This document shows, piece after piece, positions 23,304 through 31,843 of a stretch of 41,069 nucleotides of DNA. Where the stretch lies: the NCBI GenBank assembly GCA_017471765.1, contig JAFURT010000010.1:1-41069 (forward strand), written 5' to 3'. Numbering within the stretch: the first letter of the stretch is position 1; each line of letters begins with the position of its first letter. This DNA is from Clostridia bacterium (lineage in GTDB: Bacteria > Bacillota > Clostridia > Oscillospirales > Acutalibacteraceae). The position numbers and the translations under genes were made by a program. The notes under the pieces were generated by a model. It made no database searches, was not told where the DNA came from, and worked only from the letters and a program-made list of their open reading frames with translations.

Positions 23304-25262
23304 TTAGTGGATGGCGCTACCGGGGGTCATCCCGTCTACAAACAGCACCTTGACATTCTCTTCGCCCTCGGCGGTGTGGTCGGTGGCGGCCAGAATCATG
23401 CCCTGGCTCTCTACGCCGCACAGGGTGGCCGGCTTCAGGTTGGCCACCAGTACCACACGGCGACCGATCAGCTGGTCGGGGGTGTACCATTTGGCAATGC
23501 CGGAGGCCACGGTGCGGGGCGTGCCCGTACCGTCGTTGAGGGTGAGCTTCAGTAGCTTTTTCGCCTTCTTGATGGGCTCGCAGGCGGTAATCTCCGCTAC
23601 ACGCAGGTCTACCTTGAAGAACTCGTCAATGGTAATCTCCGGCAGGAAGACAATGCCTTCCTTTTCCTCCTCTGCCTCTGCGGCGGCGGCCTTCGCCTCC
23701 AGCTCGGCGGCAATTTCCGCCAGCACCTTTTCGGTGTCCAGACGGGCGAAGAGGGGGGTGGGAGTGCCCACGGCGTAGCTGTCCGCCGCACCGAACTTAG
23801 CGGTGTCCATGGCGGTGAGGGTGTCGGCTACCTGCAGTTGGGCGTGGATGGCCGGGCCGGTGGAGGGCATGAAGGGGGTCAGCAGGATGCCCAGTACCCG
23901 GATGCAATCCAGCAGGTTGTACAGCACCGCTTCTAACTGAGCCTTGTTGGCCTCGTCCTTGGCCAGCGCCCAGGGGGCGGTCTCGTCGATATACTTGTTG
24001 CACCGCTTGGCCAGATTCATCACCGTTTCGGCGGCGTCGGCGTTGTGCCAGGTGTCCATCTGGACGGTGTACTTCTCCACCGTGGCGGTACAGGTGTCGA
24101 TAAGCTCCTGTCCCAGCGCATCCTGCGTGGCGGGCTTGTGCACCCTGCCGCCGAAATACTTGTTGGTCATGGCGATGGACCGGTTGACCAGGTTGCCCAG
24201 CGTGTTGGCCAGGTCTGCATTGTAGCGGTTGATGACGTTCTCATAGGTGATGGTGCCGTCCTGCGCAAAGGGGATCTCAGTGAGCAGGTAGTACCGCACC
24301 GCATCCACACCGAAGCGCTGTGCCAGCTCGTCCGCATAGATGACGTTGCCCTTGGACTTGCTCATCTTATCCTCGCCGGACAGCAGCCAGGGATGGCCCA
24401 GTACCTGCTTGGGGAGCGGCTCACCCAGCGCCATCAGGATGATGGGCCAGTAGATGGTGTGGAACCGCACAATGTCCTTGCCGATGACGTGCAGGTCAGC
24501 GGGCCAGAACTTTTTGTACATCTCGCTGGGGTTGTCCGGATCGTACCCACAGCCGGTGATGTAGTTGGTCAGGGCGTCCAGCCACACATACACCACATGC
24601 TTGTCGTCAAAGTCCACCGGGATACCCCAGGTGAAGGAAGAGCGGGATACACACAGGTCGTTGAGTCCGGGCTTGAGGAAGTTGTTGATCATCTCGTTGC
24701 GGCGGGACTCGGGGGCAAAGAACTGCGGATTTTCGTTATAGTACTCCAGCAGCTTGTCCTGGTACTTACTCAGCTTGAGGAAATAGGCCTCCTCCTTGGC
24801 GTCTACGCAGTCCCGGCCGCAGTCAGGGCACTTGCCGTCCACCAGCTGGCTGGGGGTGAAGAAGCTCTCGCAGGGGACGCAGTATTTGCCCTCGTAAGCG
24901 CCCTTGTAGATGTCCCCCTGGTCGTACAGCTTGCGGAAAATCTTCTGGATGACCGCTACGTGGTCGGGGTCGGTGGTGCGGATGAAGCGGTCATAGGTGA
25001 CGTTCATCGCATCCCACACCTCTTTGATACCGGCGGCGGCCCGGTCAACGAAAGCCTGGGGGGTGATGCCCTCCTCGTTGGCATACTGTTCAATCTTCAA
25101 GCCGTGCTCGTCAGAGCCGGTGAGAAACCGCACATCAAAGCCCATCATCCGCTTGTAGCGAGCAATCATATCGGCCAAAACAATGTCATAGGTATTGCCG
25201 ATATGGGGCTTGCGGCTGGCATAGGCGATGGCGGTGGTGATATAAAACTTTGGTTTTTCCAT
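23304..25262 (-). CDS. metG: Methionine--tRNA ligase
   Basis: Class I synthetase charging initiator and elongator tRNA-Met. The 652-residue product has HIGN (20-23), a zinc knuckle with CVPC and CPDCGRDC, and KMSKS (about 299). A C-terminal OB-fold tRNA-binding domain follows (about 550-652, with FFKVDLRVAEI). The two-domain form fits clostridial enzymes that dimerise through the C-terminal part. AAGGAGG is about 10 bases before the ATG. It is first in the metG-valS unit. Confidence 0.97.
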   Translation of the reverse strand: MEKPKFYITTAIAYASRKPHIGNTYDIVLADMIARYKRMMGFDVRFLTGSDEHGLKIEQYANEEGITPQAFVDRAAAGIKEVWDAMNVTYDRFIRTTDPDHVAVIQKIFRKLYDQGDIYKGAYEGKYCVPCESFFTPSQLVDGKCPDCGRDCVDAKEEAYFLKLSKYQDKLLEYYNENPQFFAPESRRNEMINNFLKPGLNDLCVSRSSFTWGIPVDFDDKHVVYVWLDALTNYITGCGYDPDNPSEMYKKFWPADLHVIGKDIVRFHTIYWPIILMALGEPLPKQVLGHPWLLSGEDKMSKSKGNVIYADELAQRFGVDAVRYYLLTEIPFAQDGTITYENVINRYNADLANTLGNLVNRSIAMTNKYFGGRVHKPATQDALGQELIDTCTATVEKYTVQMDTWHNADAAETVMNLAKRCNKYIDETAPWALAKDEANKAQLEAVLYNLLDCIRVLGILLTPFMPSTGPAIHAQLQVADTLTAMDTAKFGAADSYAVGTPTPLFARLDTEKVLAEIAAELEAKAAAAEAEEEKEGIVFLPEITIDEFFKVDLRVAEITACEPIKKAKKLLKLTLNDGTGTPRTVASGIAKWYTPDQLIGRRVVLVANLKPATLCGVESQGMILAATDHTAEGEENVKVLFVDGMTPGSAIH

Positions 25263-25297
25263 GGGATAAATTCCTCCTTTTCGGATTACAATTCTTT

Positions 25298-25325
25298 ATT
25301 TTAACATAATTAAGAAAAAATACAA
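25298..25325 (-). promoter_or_regulatory. Probable promoter of metG-valS
   Basis: On the minus strand TTGTAT (25320-25325), a 16-base spacer and TAAAAT (25298-25303). There is no room for a T-box before metG. Confidence 0.6.
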
Positions 25326-25384
25326 TATTTTTCCGGGATTTTTTTGCTTCTTTGCGGGAAAATTTTTCTCCGCACATAAAATGC

Positions 25385-25413
25385 TTGATTATGAGGCAAA
25401 AAAGTGCTATAAT
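25385..25413 (+). promoter_or_regulatory. Promoter of the solute-binding lipoprotein gene
   Basis: TTGATT (25385-25390), a 17-base spacer and TATAAT (25408-25413). It places the start point near 25420, so upstream in-frame ATGs in the longer reading frame are not translated. Confidence 0.8.
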
Positions 25414-25471
25414 AACTACGCTTATGCTGTATAAGTATGTCTGTAAACACTTTTTTGGAGGAGGAACGGCT

Positions 25472-26968
25472 GTGAAATGGGGTTGTGTTGTGCTGGCGCT
25501 TTGCCTGTTGCTGACCCTGACCGGCTGTCAGACCGAGCCGGCTGAATCCGACCCGGCCTCCCGCCCGGATACACCGACCGCCGACACCAATGAAGCGTTG
25601 CAGAATTTTTCCTTGGCCTATAGCCATGAGGATACGCTGAACCCTTATGCGGCCAAGACAGAGGTCAATCTGAATCTGACGGGGCTGTTGTATGACAGCC
25701 TGGCGGTGTCGGACAGGGCGTTTGCCCACCGGCTGTCCCTCGCCTCGGTGGTGGATACCCCGGATGCCACCCATCTGGTGGCCACACTGCGGGAGGGGGC
25801 GGTGTTCTCCGACGGCTCTGCCGTGACGGCCGCCGATGTGGTTACCTCCTTTAAGCGGGCAAAGGCGTCGGCCAATTACGCCCCCCTGCTGGAAAACATG
25901 ACCGCCGCTACGGCCAACGAGAAGGCCCGACAGATTAGCTTCACGCTGGCTTCGCCGGATGTGAATGCCCTTGGCTGTCTGACCTTCCCGGTGATAAAAG
26001 CCTCCACCCTGACGGAGGAGGCGGGAAAAGCCCCGGTGGGCGGCGGTGTTTACCGCTATGAGCTCACCGATACCGGTGCCCGGCTGGTGGCCAATTCTCA
26101 CAGCGGCAGTAAGCCTCATTATGCGGTGGTAGGGTTGCGGCATCTGCCGGATTCCAGCACGCTGTATTATGCGCTGTCCTCCGGCGATATCGCCTATTAT
26201 TTCGACGACCTGGACAGAGGCGAGCTTCCGCAGGTAGCCGGAGCCAACACCCCGGTGGAGATGAATGCTCTGCTGTTCCTTGGGGTCAACAGCACCCGGG
26301 GTAAACTACAGGATGCCACCGTGCGGCAGGCCCTCTCTGCCCTGCTGGACCGCCCGGCCATCGTGAATACGGTGTATGCCGGACGAGGCGTGGCCTCGGT
26401 GCAGCCTTTTCACCCCCATTGGCAACCTATGGCCCAGCTATCTCAGCCCTCGGTGGCTCGTGATTTGGACGCCGCTGTCAAGCTGCTGGAGCAGGCGGGC
26501 TGTACCGCCGGCACCGGTGGCAAACGGCTGGCGCTGGAGCTCATCTACTGTGTTGATAAGGCCGACCGGGGTGGGGTAGCGGAGCTCATCCGCACCCAGC
26601 TGGAAGGCGCCGGTGTGACGGCAACGGCTGTGCCGCTGGACAAAAAGACCTATCTTGAACGTCTGCGAAAGGGCGAATATGACCTGTATATCGGCGAAAT
26701 CCGTCTGACACAGGACATGAGTCTGCGGCCATTGCTGGCCGGTGGCAAGGCTTCCTACGGCGTCCAGCGCTGGGGAGCGTCTGCCAATGCCTACGCCGCC
26801 TATCTGCGGGGCGAGACAACACTGGAAGGCTTCTTACAGCAGTTTGGGGCAGATATGCCCTATATTCCCCTTTGCTGGCGTAGCGGCTTTGCCGCCTATG
26901 ACCGCCGGCTGACCGCGGTTACCCCTGTCGGCTACGACCCTTATTATGGTCTGGCTGACTGGCAATAA
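25472..26968 (+). CDS. Solute-binding lipoprotein (SBP_bac_5 type)
   Basis: The extracellular binding protein of a peptide/nickel-type ABC importer. The 498-residue product has a lipobox LTGC (Cys about 19) after a short signal, then the family 5 fold: a start reading NFSLAYSHEDTLNPYAA, the segment PDATHLVATLREGAVFSDG, and VNSTRGKLQDATVRQALS. The GTG at 25472 is chosen from GGAGGAGG upstream and the promoter at 25385-25413. No permease or ATPase gene lies nearby, so the partner is elsewhere or the protein has a sensing role. The ligand is unknown. Confidence 0.85.
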   Translation: MKWGCVVLALCLLLTLTGCQTEPAESDPASRPDTPTADTNEALQNFSLAYSHEDTLNPYAAKTEVNLNLTGLLYDSLAVSDRAFAHRLSLASVVDTPDATHLVATLREGAVFSDGSAVTAADVVTSFKRAKASANYAPLLENMTAATANEKARQISFTLASPDVNALGCLTFPVIKASTLTEEAGKAPVGGGVYRYELTDTGARLVANSHSGSKPHYAVVGLRHLPDSSTLYYALSSGDIAYYFDDLDRGELPQVAGANTPVEMNALLFLGVNSTRGKLQDATVRQALSALLDRPAIVNTVYAGRGVASVQPFHPHWQPMAQLSQPSVARDLDAAVKLLEQAGCTAGTGGKRLALELIYCVDKADRGGVAELIRTQLEGAGVTATAVPLDKKTYLERLRKGEYDLYIGEIRLTQDMSLRPLLAGGKASYGVQRWGASANAYAAYLRGETTLEGFLQQFGADMPYIPLCWRSGFAAYDRRLTAVTPVGYDPYYGLADWQ

Positions 26969-27026
26969 AGATGATTACCTCGCTGTCTGCTGACAGCAAG
27001 CGATATAACGAAAGGTGTGTGTGACT

Positions 27027-27380
27027 ATGATTCGTTTTGACAACCGATACGGTACGGTGGAGATCTCTCAGGAGTATTTCCGGTATTTGGTGGGGAATGC
27101 TGTGTCTTCCTGCTACGGTGTGGCGGGGATGGTGCGCAACGGCCCCCGGCAGGGACTGCGTGCGGTGTTGTCCCGTCGCACCTTTGCGGACGATGGTGTC
27201 CGTGTACGGGGGGACGGCGACCGGCTGATTGTGGATATCCATATCGAAGTGATCTACGGCATGAACATTGCCGCTATTGCCAAGAGCATCGTCAACAAGG
27301 TGCGCTATACCGTAGAGGAGGCCACCGGCCTTTCGGTGAAAAAGGTGAATGTGTTTGTAGACGGGATGAAGCCCGAATAA
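27027..27380 (+). CDS. Asp23/Gls24-family protein (YloU type)
   Basis: A 117-residue Asp23-family protein, a small family linked to the inner face of the membrane and to envelope stress. The typical pattern is visible (YLVGNAVSSCYGVAGMV, VDIHIEVIYGMNIAAIA, and a final VFVDGMK). ATG 27027 follows an imperfect AAAGG site. The partnership with the next gene (yloU-yloV order in Bacillus) supports the call. Confidence 0.9.
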   Translation: MIRFDNRYGTVEISQEYFRYLVGNAVSSCYGVAGMVRNGPRQGLRAVLSRRTFADDGVRVRGDGDRLIVDIHIEVIYGMNIAAIAKSIVNKVRYTVEEATGLSVKKVNVFVDGMKPE

Positions 27381-27440
27381 AACGCCGTCCGGCGAAGTAA
27401 ATGGGCGGTGTTGTTCCGCCGTGCAAAGGAGTGCTTGAAT

Positions 27441-29117
27441 TTGATACAAGGAGCTATGCTGCGTGATGCGATGATTTCCGCATCCAACGCATTGTCCAAT
27501 GCCAAACAAGAGGTTGACGCCCTGAACGTGTTCCCGGTGCCGGATGGCGATACCGGTACGAATATGTCCATGACCATCGGCAATGCGGCCAGAGAATTGG
27601 CCCGCATGAATGCCCCCACTGCCACCGAGGTGGCAGATGTGGCTTCGGCGGCTCTGCTCCGTGGCGCCCGGGGCAATTCCGGTGTTATCCTGTCTCTGTT
27701 GTTCCGGGGCTTTTCCAAGGGCCTGAAGGGCAAGGAGGAGGCGGACGGTGCCGACCTGGCGCAGGCGCTTACCCTGGGCGTGGAGGCCGCCTACAAGGCG
27801 GTGATGAAGCCCACCGAGGGCACCATCCTGACGGTGGCCCGTGAGGCCGCCGCTGTGGGCAAGACGGTTGCGGAAAAGGATGCCGACCCCATCGCCGTGT
27901 GGGAGGCTATCTGCACCGAGGCCGCCGCTTCGCTGGAGCGTACTCCCGACCTGCTCCCTCAGCTGAAAAAGGCTGGCGTGGTGGATGCCGGCGGCAAGGG
28001 TCTGCTCATCGTGATGGAGGCCATGCTGGATGTTTTCAAGGGTGGCGAGATCGTTGCCGGCAACAACCCGGTGGCTGCCGCTACTCCGGTGAAGAAGTCC
28101 AATAACGCCGTGGGCAACTTTGACCAGGATATTGAGTTTGCGTATTGTACCGAGTTCATCGTGGGCCGTGACCCCAAGTGCACCCTTGACCCGCTGGCAC
28201 TGCGTGCCTATCTGGAGAGCATCGGTGACTGCGTGGTGGTGGTGGATGACGATGAAATTATCAAGGTGCACGTCCACACCAACCATCCCGGCAAGGCCAT
28301 GGAAGAGGCGCTGAAATACGGTCAGTTTGAAACCGTTAAGGTGGAGAATATGCGCATCCAGCACGAGAACGCCGGCTGGGTAGAGGAAGAAGATGCCACA
28401 GCCGCCCAGCCGGTGCTGGAGCGTGTGGAGCCGGAGAATGACTACGGCTTCGTAGCGGTAGCCGCCGGTGTGGGTCTGCAGTCCCTGTTCCACGACGACC
28501 TGGCCTGTGACCAGGTGGTATCCGGCGGACAGACCATGAACCCCTCTACCGACGATATTCTCACCGCCATTCAGGCCACACCGGCCAAGACGGTGTTTGT
28601 GCTACCGAACAATAAGAACATCATCCTTGCCGCTGAGCAAGCGGCACCGCTGGCCGACCGCCAGGTGTGCGTCCTGCCCACCCGGACAATTCCTCAGGGC
28701 ATTGCGGCCATGCTGGCCTTCAACCCCGAGGCAGACAGCGAGGAGAACATGGTCGAGATGCAGAAGGCGGCGGACAATGTGTCCACCGGCTCGGTGACCT
28801 TTGCCGCCCGCGATAGTGATTTCGAGGGGCACAAGATTCACGAAGGTGAAATCCTGGCGCTGGATAACGGCAAGCTTTCTTTTGTAGAAACGGAGGTAGG
28901 CCGGGCAGTACCCAAACTGGCTAAGACGCTGGTCAACGGCCGCCTTGCCACCGGTAAGGATGTGAATTTCATCACCGTCATCTATGGCGAGGATGTGACC
29001 GAGGAAGAGGCCGAGCAGGTCTGCGACGGCATCCGGGCCAAGGTGGGGGACGATGTGGACGTGTCCGCTATTCCCGGCGGCCAGCCCGTGTACTATTATT
29101 TCCTGTCTGTGGAATAA
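27441..29117 (+). CDS. fakA: Fatty-acid kinase subunit A (YloV/DAK2 family)
   Basis: The DAK2-domain kinase that phosphorylates fatty acids carried by a FakB protein, feeding phospholipid synthesis. The 558-residue product has the DhaL-like ATP-binding start (NVFPVPDGDTGTNM, with GDTGTN at 36-41), GARGNSGVILS, and the YloV-type C-terminal half (GLQSLFHDDLACDQVVSGG). The TTG at 27441 is preferred: AAAGGAG lies 9 bases upstream and the N-terminus LIQGAMLRDAM matches the usual start; ATG 27456 is the alternative. No FakB gene is present here. A terminator follows at 29202-29235. Confidence 0.9.
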   Translation: MIQGAMLRDAMISASNALSNAKQEVDALNVFPVPDGDTGTNMSMTIGNAARELARMNAPTATEVADVASAALLRGARGNSGVILSLLFRGFSKGLKGKEEADGADLAQALTLGVEAAYKAVMKPTEGTILTVAREAAAVGKTVAEKDADPIAVWEAICTEAAASLERTPDLLPQLKKAGVVDAGGKGLLIVMEAMLDVFKGGEIVAGNNPVAAATPVKKSNNAVGNFDQDIEFAYCTEFIVGRDPKCTLDPLALRAYLESIGDCVVVVDDDEIIKVHVHTNHPGKAMEEALKYGQFETVKVENMRIQHENAGWVEEEDATAAQPVLERVEPENDYGFVAVAAGVGLQSLFHDDLACDQVVSGGQTMNPSTDDILTAIQATPAKTVFVLPNNKNIILAAEQAAPLADRQVCVLPTRTIPQGIAAMLAFNPEADSEENMVEMQKAADNVSTGSVTFAARDSDFEGHKIHEGEILALDNGKLSFVETEVGRAVPKLAKTLVNGRLATGKDVNFITVIYGEDVTEEEAEQVCDGIRAKVGDDVDVSAIPGGQPVYYYFLSVE

Positions 29118-29201
29118 TGCACTGCACGGCGTCCCCGAGAATGGGCAAAATATCCATTCTCTGAGGCTTGTAAGGTCTGCGGGCATCCTCTCACAAAGCG
29201 A

Positions 29202-29235
29202 AAAAACAGCGGGGCTTGGTTGCTCCGCTGTTTTT
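29202..29235 (+). terminator. Terminator of the yloU-fakA pair
   Basis: An 11-bp stem (29202-29212 with 29225-29235) ends in a T-run, about 85 bases after the fakA stop. Confidence 0.8.
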
Positions 29236-29250
29236 GGTAAATTTATATGC

Positions 29251-29307
29251 GAAACAACCCCTCAGGCAGACTGGCGCCTGCCAGCTCCCCTTGCACAGGG
29301 GAGCCTT
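29251..29307. repeat. Left inverted repeat of the DUF559-ASCH cassette
   Basis: The block starts ACAACCCCTC, contains the hairpin CTGGC/GCCAG (29271-29284) and then the perfect hairpin GCTCCCC-TTGCACA-GGGGAGC (29284-29304). The right-hand block at 30070-30116, reversed, starts ACAACCCTCC and has CCCTCCC-TTGCACA-GGGAGGG. The outer ACAACCC, the two-hairpin order and the TTGCACA loop are kept while the stems covary, so selection seems to act on structure. Confidence 0.8.
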
Positions 29308-29321
29308 ATGGAGGCTTGCCT

Positions 29322-30068
29322 ATGCAACGAAAGCATAACAAACAACTAACTCCGATAGCCAAACGGTTGCGAAAAACAATGACAAAAGAAGAACGACATC
29401 TGTGGTATGATTATCTGCAACGGTATCCGGTTCGGTTTTATCGCCAGAAGGTTTTGGGAAACTATATTGCTGATTTTTATTGTGCTTGTGCAAAGCTGGT
29501 GTTGGAGTTAGACGGTTCTCAACATTTCAAAGAGGAAGGTTTGTGGAGGGATGCACAACGGACACGGTACTTAGAGGAATATGACCTGCTTGTTGTTCGC
29601 ATCCCCAACAACGAGGTGAACAGAAATTTCAGAGAGGTGTGTATGTATGTGGATTTGTTGGTGAGGCAAAGAACCCAAGGAACGGTTGCTCCACTTGGTC
29701 GGCAGATTGTTGAGCATAATATGCGCTTGAATCCTTCCCCGTTTGAAAAAATAAACAGTGGGCAAAAGACAATCGAACTTCGTTTGTTTGATGAAAAACG
29801 TCAGCAAGTTCAAGCTGGCGATAAGATTGTTTTTACCAATTCTGCTACCGGAGAAACGCTTAAGGTCACAGTTGTGAAATTGCATCGGTTCGATACCTTT
29901 GATGAATTATATAAGGCTCTGCCTTTAACACGGTGTGGATACACAGATGAAAATGTTGATAAAGCAACACCTGCTGATATGGAACAGTATTATTCTGTCG
30001 AAGAACAGAAAAAGTATGGTGTTGTAGGCATTGAATTTGAAATAACAGATAAAGCGGAGCACCCCTAA
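29322..30068 (+). CDS. DUF559 endonuclease-like domain fused to an ASCH domain
   Basis: A 248-residue fusion. Residues 10-115 form a DUF559 domain of the Vsr-like endonuclease fold, with IADFYC (D51), LELDGSQH (E62, D64, H68) and a Glu near 24. Residues 131-243 form an ASCH (PUA-like, RNA-binding type) domain with the signature SGQKTIELRL. They are joined by a short linker (116-130). ATG 29322 has GGAGG 7 bases upstream; the extension to 29247 runs through the left repeat. The gene fills the space between two inverted palindromic repeats, in which it sits tightly. The endonuclease activity is inferred; DUF559 proteins are mostly uncharacterised. Confidence 0.8.
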   Translation: MQRKHNKQLTPIAKRLRKTMTKEERHLWYDYLQRYPVRFYRQKVLGNYIADFYCACAKLVLELDGSQHFKEEGLWRDAQRTRYLEEYDLLVVRIPNNEVNRNFREVCMYVDLLVRQRTQGTVAPLGRQIVEHNMRLNPSPFEKINSGQKTIELRLFDEKRQQVQAGDKIVFTNSATGETLKVTVVKLHRFDTFDELYKALPLTRCGYTDENVDKATPADMEQYYSVEEQKKYGVVGIEFEITDKAEHP

Positions 30069-30069
30069 A

Positions 30070-30116
30070 AGCCCTCCCTGTGCAAGGGAGGGTGGCGGCC
30101 GTAGGCCGTCGGGAGG
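30070..30116. repeat. Right inverted repeat of the DUF559-ASCH cassette
   Basis: Starting 2 bases after the stop codon, it has the hairpin CCCTCCC-TGTGCAA-GGGAGGG (30072-30092), the second hairpin CGGCC-GTA-GGCCG (30096-30108) and the outer GAGGGTTGT. It is the inverted partner of 29251-29307. Confidence 0.8.
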
Positions 30117-30174
30117 GTTGTTCAAAGAATCAAGAGAGTTAAGAGAAAAGGCTCGTTGGGAAGAAGGAAATGGC

Positions 30175-30942
30175 ATGAATATCCTGTGTATTGGTGATGT
30201 GGTGGGGGCTGTGGGTTGTCGCCATCTGGAACAGACCCTGCCCCGGGTCAAGCGGGAGTTGGCGGTGGATGTGTGCATCGTCAACGGAGAAAACTCTGCC
30301 GACGGCAACGGCATCACGCCGGTTTCGGCCGGCCATATTTTCGATGCCGGTGCGGATGTCATCACCGGTGGCAATCACACCTTTCGGCGTCGGGAATTCT
30401 ACGACCTGCTGGAGGAGAACGAATATCTGCTCCGCCCGGCCAACCTGCCGGCCGGTACACCCGGCCGGGGATGGACCACCATTGACCGTGGCCGCTACCA
30501 GGTAACGGTGATCAACCTTCAGGGAACCGTGTACATGGAAGCACTTACATGCCCCTTTGAAGCGTTGGATGAGGCGCTGGAGCAGGCAGGCAACCCGAGG
30601 TTCTGTGTCGTGGATGTACACGCTGAGGCCACGGCGGAAAAAAAGGCGCTGGGCTTCTACGCCGATGGACGTATTTCGGCCCTGTTTGGCACCCACACCC
30701 ACGTGGCTACGGCAGACGAGCAGATTTTACCCCACGGTACCGGCTTTATTACGGATGTGGGTATGACCGGCCCTGTGTTGTCGTGCCTGGGCATCCGGCC
30801 GGAGCTGTCCATTGAAAAAATGAAGAGCAAACTGCCGGTACGGTTTGCCATAGCCGATGGCCCCTGTGCTATGGATGGGGTGCTGTTCACATTGGATGAT
30901 AAAACCGGCCGCACGGTAGCGGTGAAGCGTATTCGTATGTAA
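30175..30942 (+). CDS. ymdB: YmdB-type metallophosphoesterase (2',3'-cyclic nucleotide phosphodiesterase family)
   Basis: A 255-residue dinuclear-metal phosphoesterase of the TIGR00282/YmdB family. The Bacillus member hydrolyses 2',3'-cAMP and affects biofilm and motility choices. Motifs in order: IGDVVG (Asp 8), VNGENSADG, GGNHTF, DVHAEATAEK and GTHTHVATAD, all at their usual places. ATG 30175 has AAGGA about 6 bases upstream; the longer frame starts within the repeat region. In other Firmicutes the gene often follows rny, but not here, where it follows the DUF559 cassette. Confidence 0.92.
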   Translation: MNILCIGDVVGAVGCRHLEQTLPRVKRELAVDVCIVNGENSADGNGITPVSAGHIFDAGADVITGGNHTFRRREFYDLLEENEYLLRPANLPAGTPGRGWTTIDRGRYQVTVINLQGTVYMEALTCPFEALDEALEQAGNPRFCVVDVHAEATAEKKALGFYADGRISALFGTHTHVATADEQILPHGTGFITDVGMTGPVLSCLGIRPELSIEKMKSKLPVRFAIADGPCAMDGVLFTLDDKTGRTVAVKRIRM

Positions 30943-30961
30943 AGGATAAGGAGTGAAAGGT

Positions 30962-31651
30962 ATGCGTTACGATATTACGAACATTCCGGTTTCCGAGGTG
31001 TTTGAGGAGGGGGACGGCTGTCCCATCTGCCGCCTGCGCAACAAGCTGGAGCAGCGTGCTGTGGAGTACATCACCGGTGCGGCCATGATGGAGCCGGATA
31101 TCCGTATTGAGACCAACAAAAAAGGCTTCTGCCTGACCCATTATCGGCAGATGCTGAAACAGCGCAACCGCCTGAGCGTGGCGCTGATGATGGAAACCCG
31201 GCTGGATGAACTGGAGAAGCAGGTGTTCAGTGGCCTGCCCCTTCTGGGCAAAAGCGCCCAGAAGCAGGCGAAGGACGCCGGTCATCGCACCGAGACCTGC
31301 TTTGTCTGCGACCAGATGAACGAAGCACTGACGAAGATGCTGGCTACCGTCTGCCGTACATACGAGCAACAGCGGGATTTCCGGGAACTGTTCGAGAAGC
31401 AGGATTGCATCTGCCTGCCCCATTTTGCGGATTTGGTGGAAGCTTCTCAGACGGCGATGAGCAAAAAAAATCAGCCGGATTTCGCTAAGGCAGCCTCTAA
31501 GCTGGCCCACAACTACCTCACTGAATTGCGGGAGGATGTGCGCCATTTCTGCAAGATGTATGACCACAGCAACGCCGGTAACAACGACTGGGGCAATTCC
31601 AAGGATTCCATCGAACGGGCCATTTGGTTCCTGACCACCCGGGAGCCGTAA
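30962..31651 (+). CDS. DUF6062-family Cys-rich protein
   Basis: A 229-residue protein of a clostridial family without known role. It shows two similar Cys/His modules: CPIC (20-23) with CLTH (57-60), then CFVC with CLPH about 95-130 residues later. They look like two metal-binding (zinc or redox) sites built by an internal duplication. The C-terminal 60 residues are helical. ATG 30962 follows AAGGAG by 8 bases; it lies 19 bases after the ymdB stop, probably co-transcribed, and ends at the hairpin 31707-31738. Confidence 0.8.
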   Translation: MRYDITNIPVSEVFEEGDGCPICRLRNKLEQRAVEYITGAAMMEPDIRIETNKKGFCLTHYRQMLKQRNRLSVALMMETRLDELEKQVFSGLPLLGKSAQKQAKDAGHRTETCFVCDQMNEALTKMLATVCRTYEQQRDFRELFEKQDCICLPHFADLVEASQTAMSKKNQPDFAKAASKLAHNYLTELREDVRHFCKMYDHSNAGNNDWGNSKDSIERAIWFLTTREP

Positions 31652-31706
31652 AATAGTAGGCTGTAAATTTATAGAAGAATACCCCACCTGAGAAACGTAA
31701 AAATCG

Positions 31707-31738
31707 AAGCCGCAGAGAGAATCCGCTCTCTGCGGCTT
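31707..31738 (+). terminator. Terminator after the DUF6062 gene
   Basis: A perfect 13-bp stem (31707-31719 with 31726-31738) followed by TTTTTG. Confidence 0.8.
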
Positions 31739-31788
31739 TTTGTGAAAAACGAATAAAATTTATCGAAAAACATTATGCTTTCTGCGTA

Positions 31789-31817
31789 TTGTTTTTGCCT
31801 GCCGGTTTTGTTACAAT
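31789..31817 (+). promoter_or_regulatory. Promoter of the 162-residue membrane-anchored protein
   Basis: TTGTTT (31789-31794), a 17-base spacer and TACAAT (31812-31817), 26 bases before the start codon. Confidence 0.7.
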
Positions 31818-31843
31818 AAAACCATCATGAGGGAGGCGAGGGT

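Noticed and set aside
20722-23307. 861-codon open frame on the plus strand
   Set aside because: It is antisense to valS, without a ribosome site or recognisable domain.
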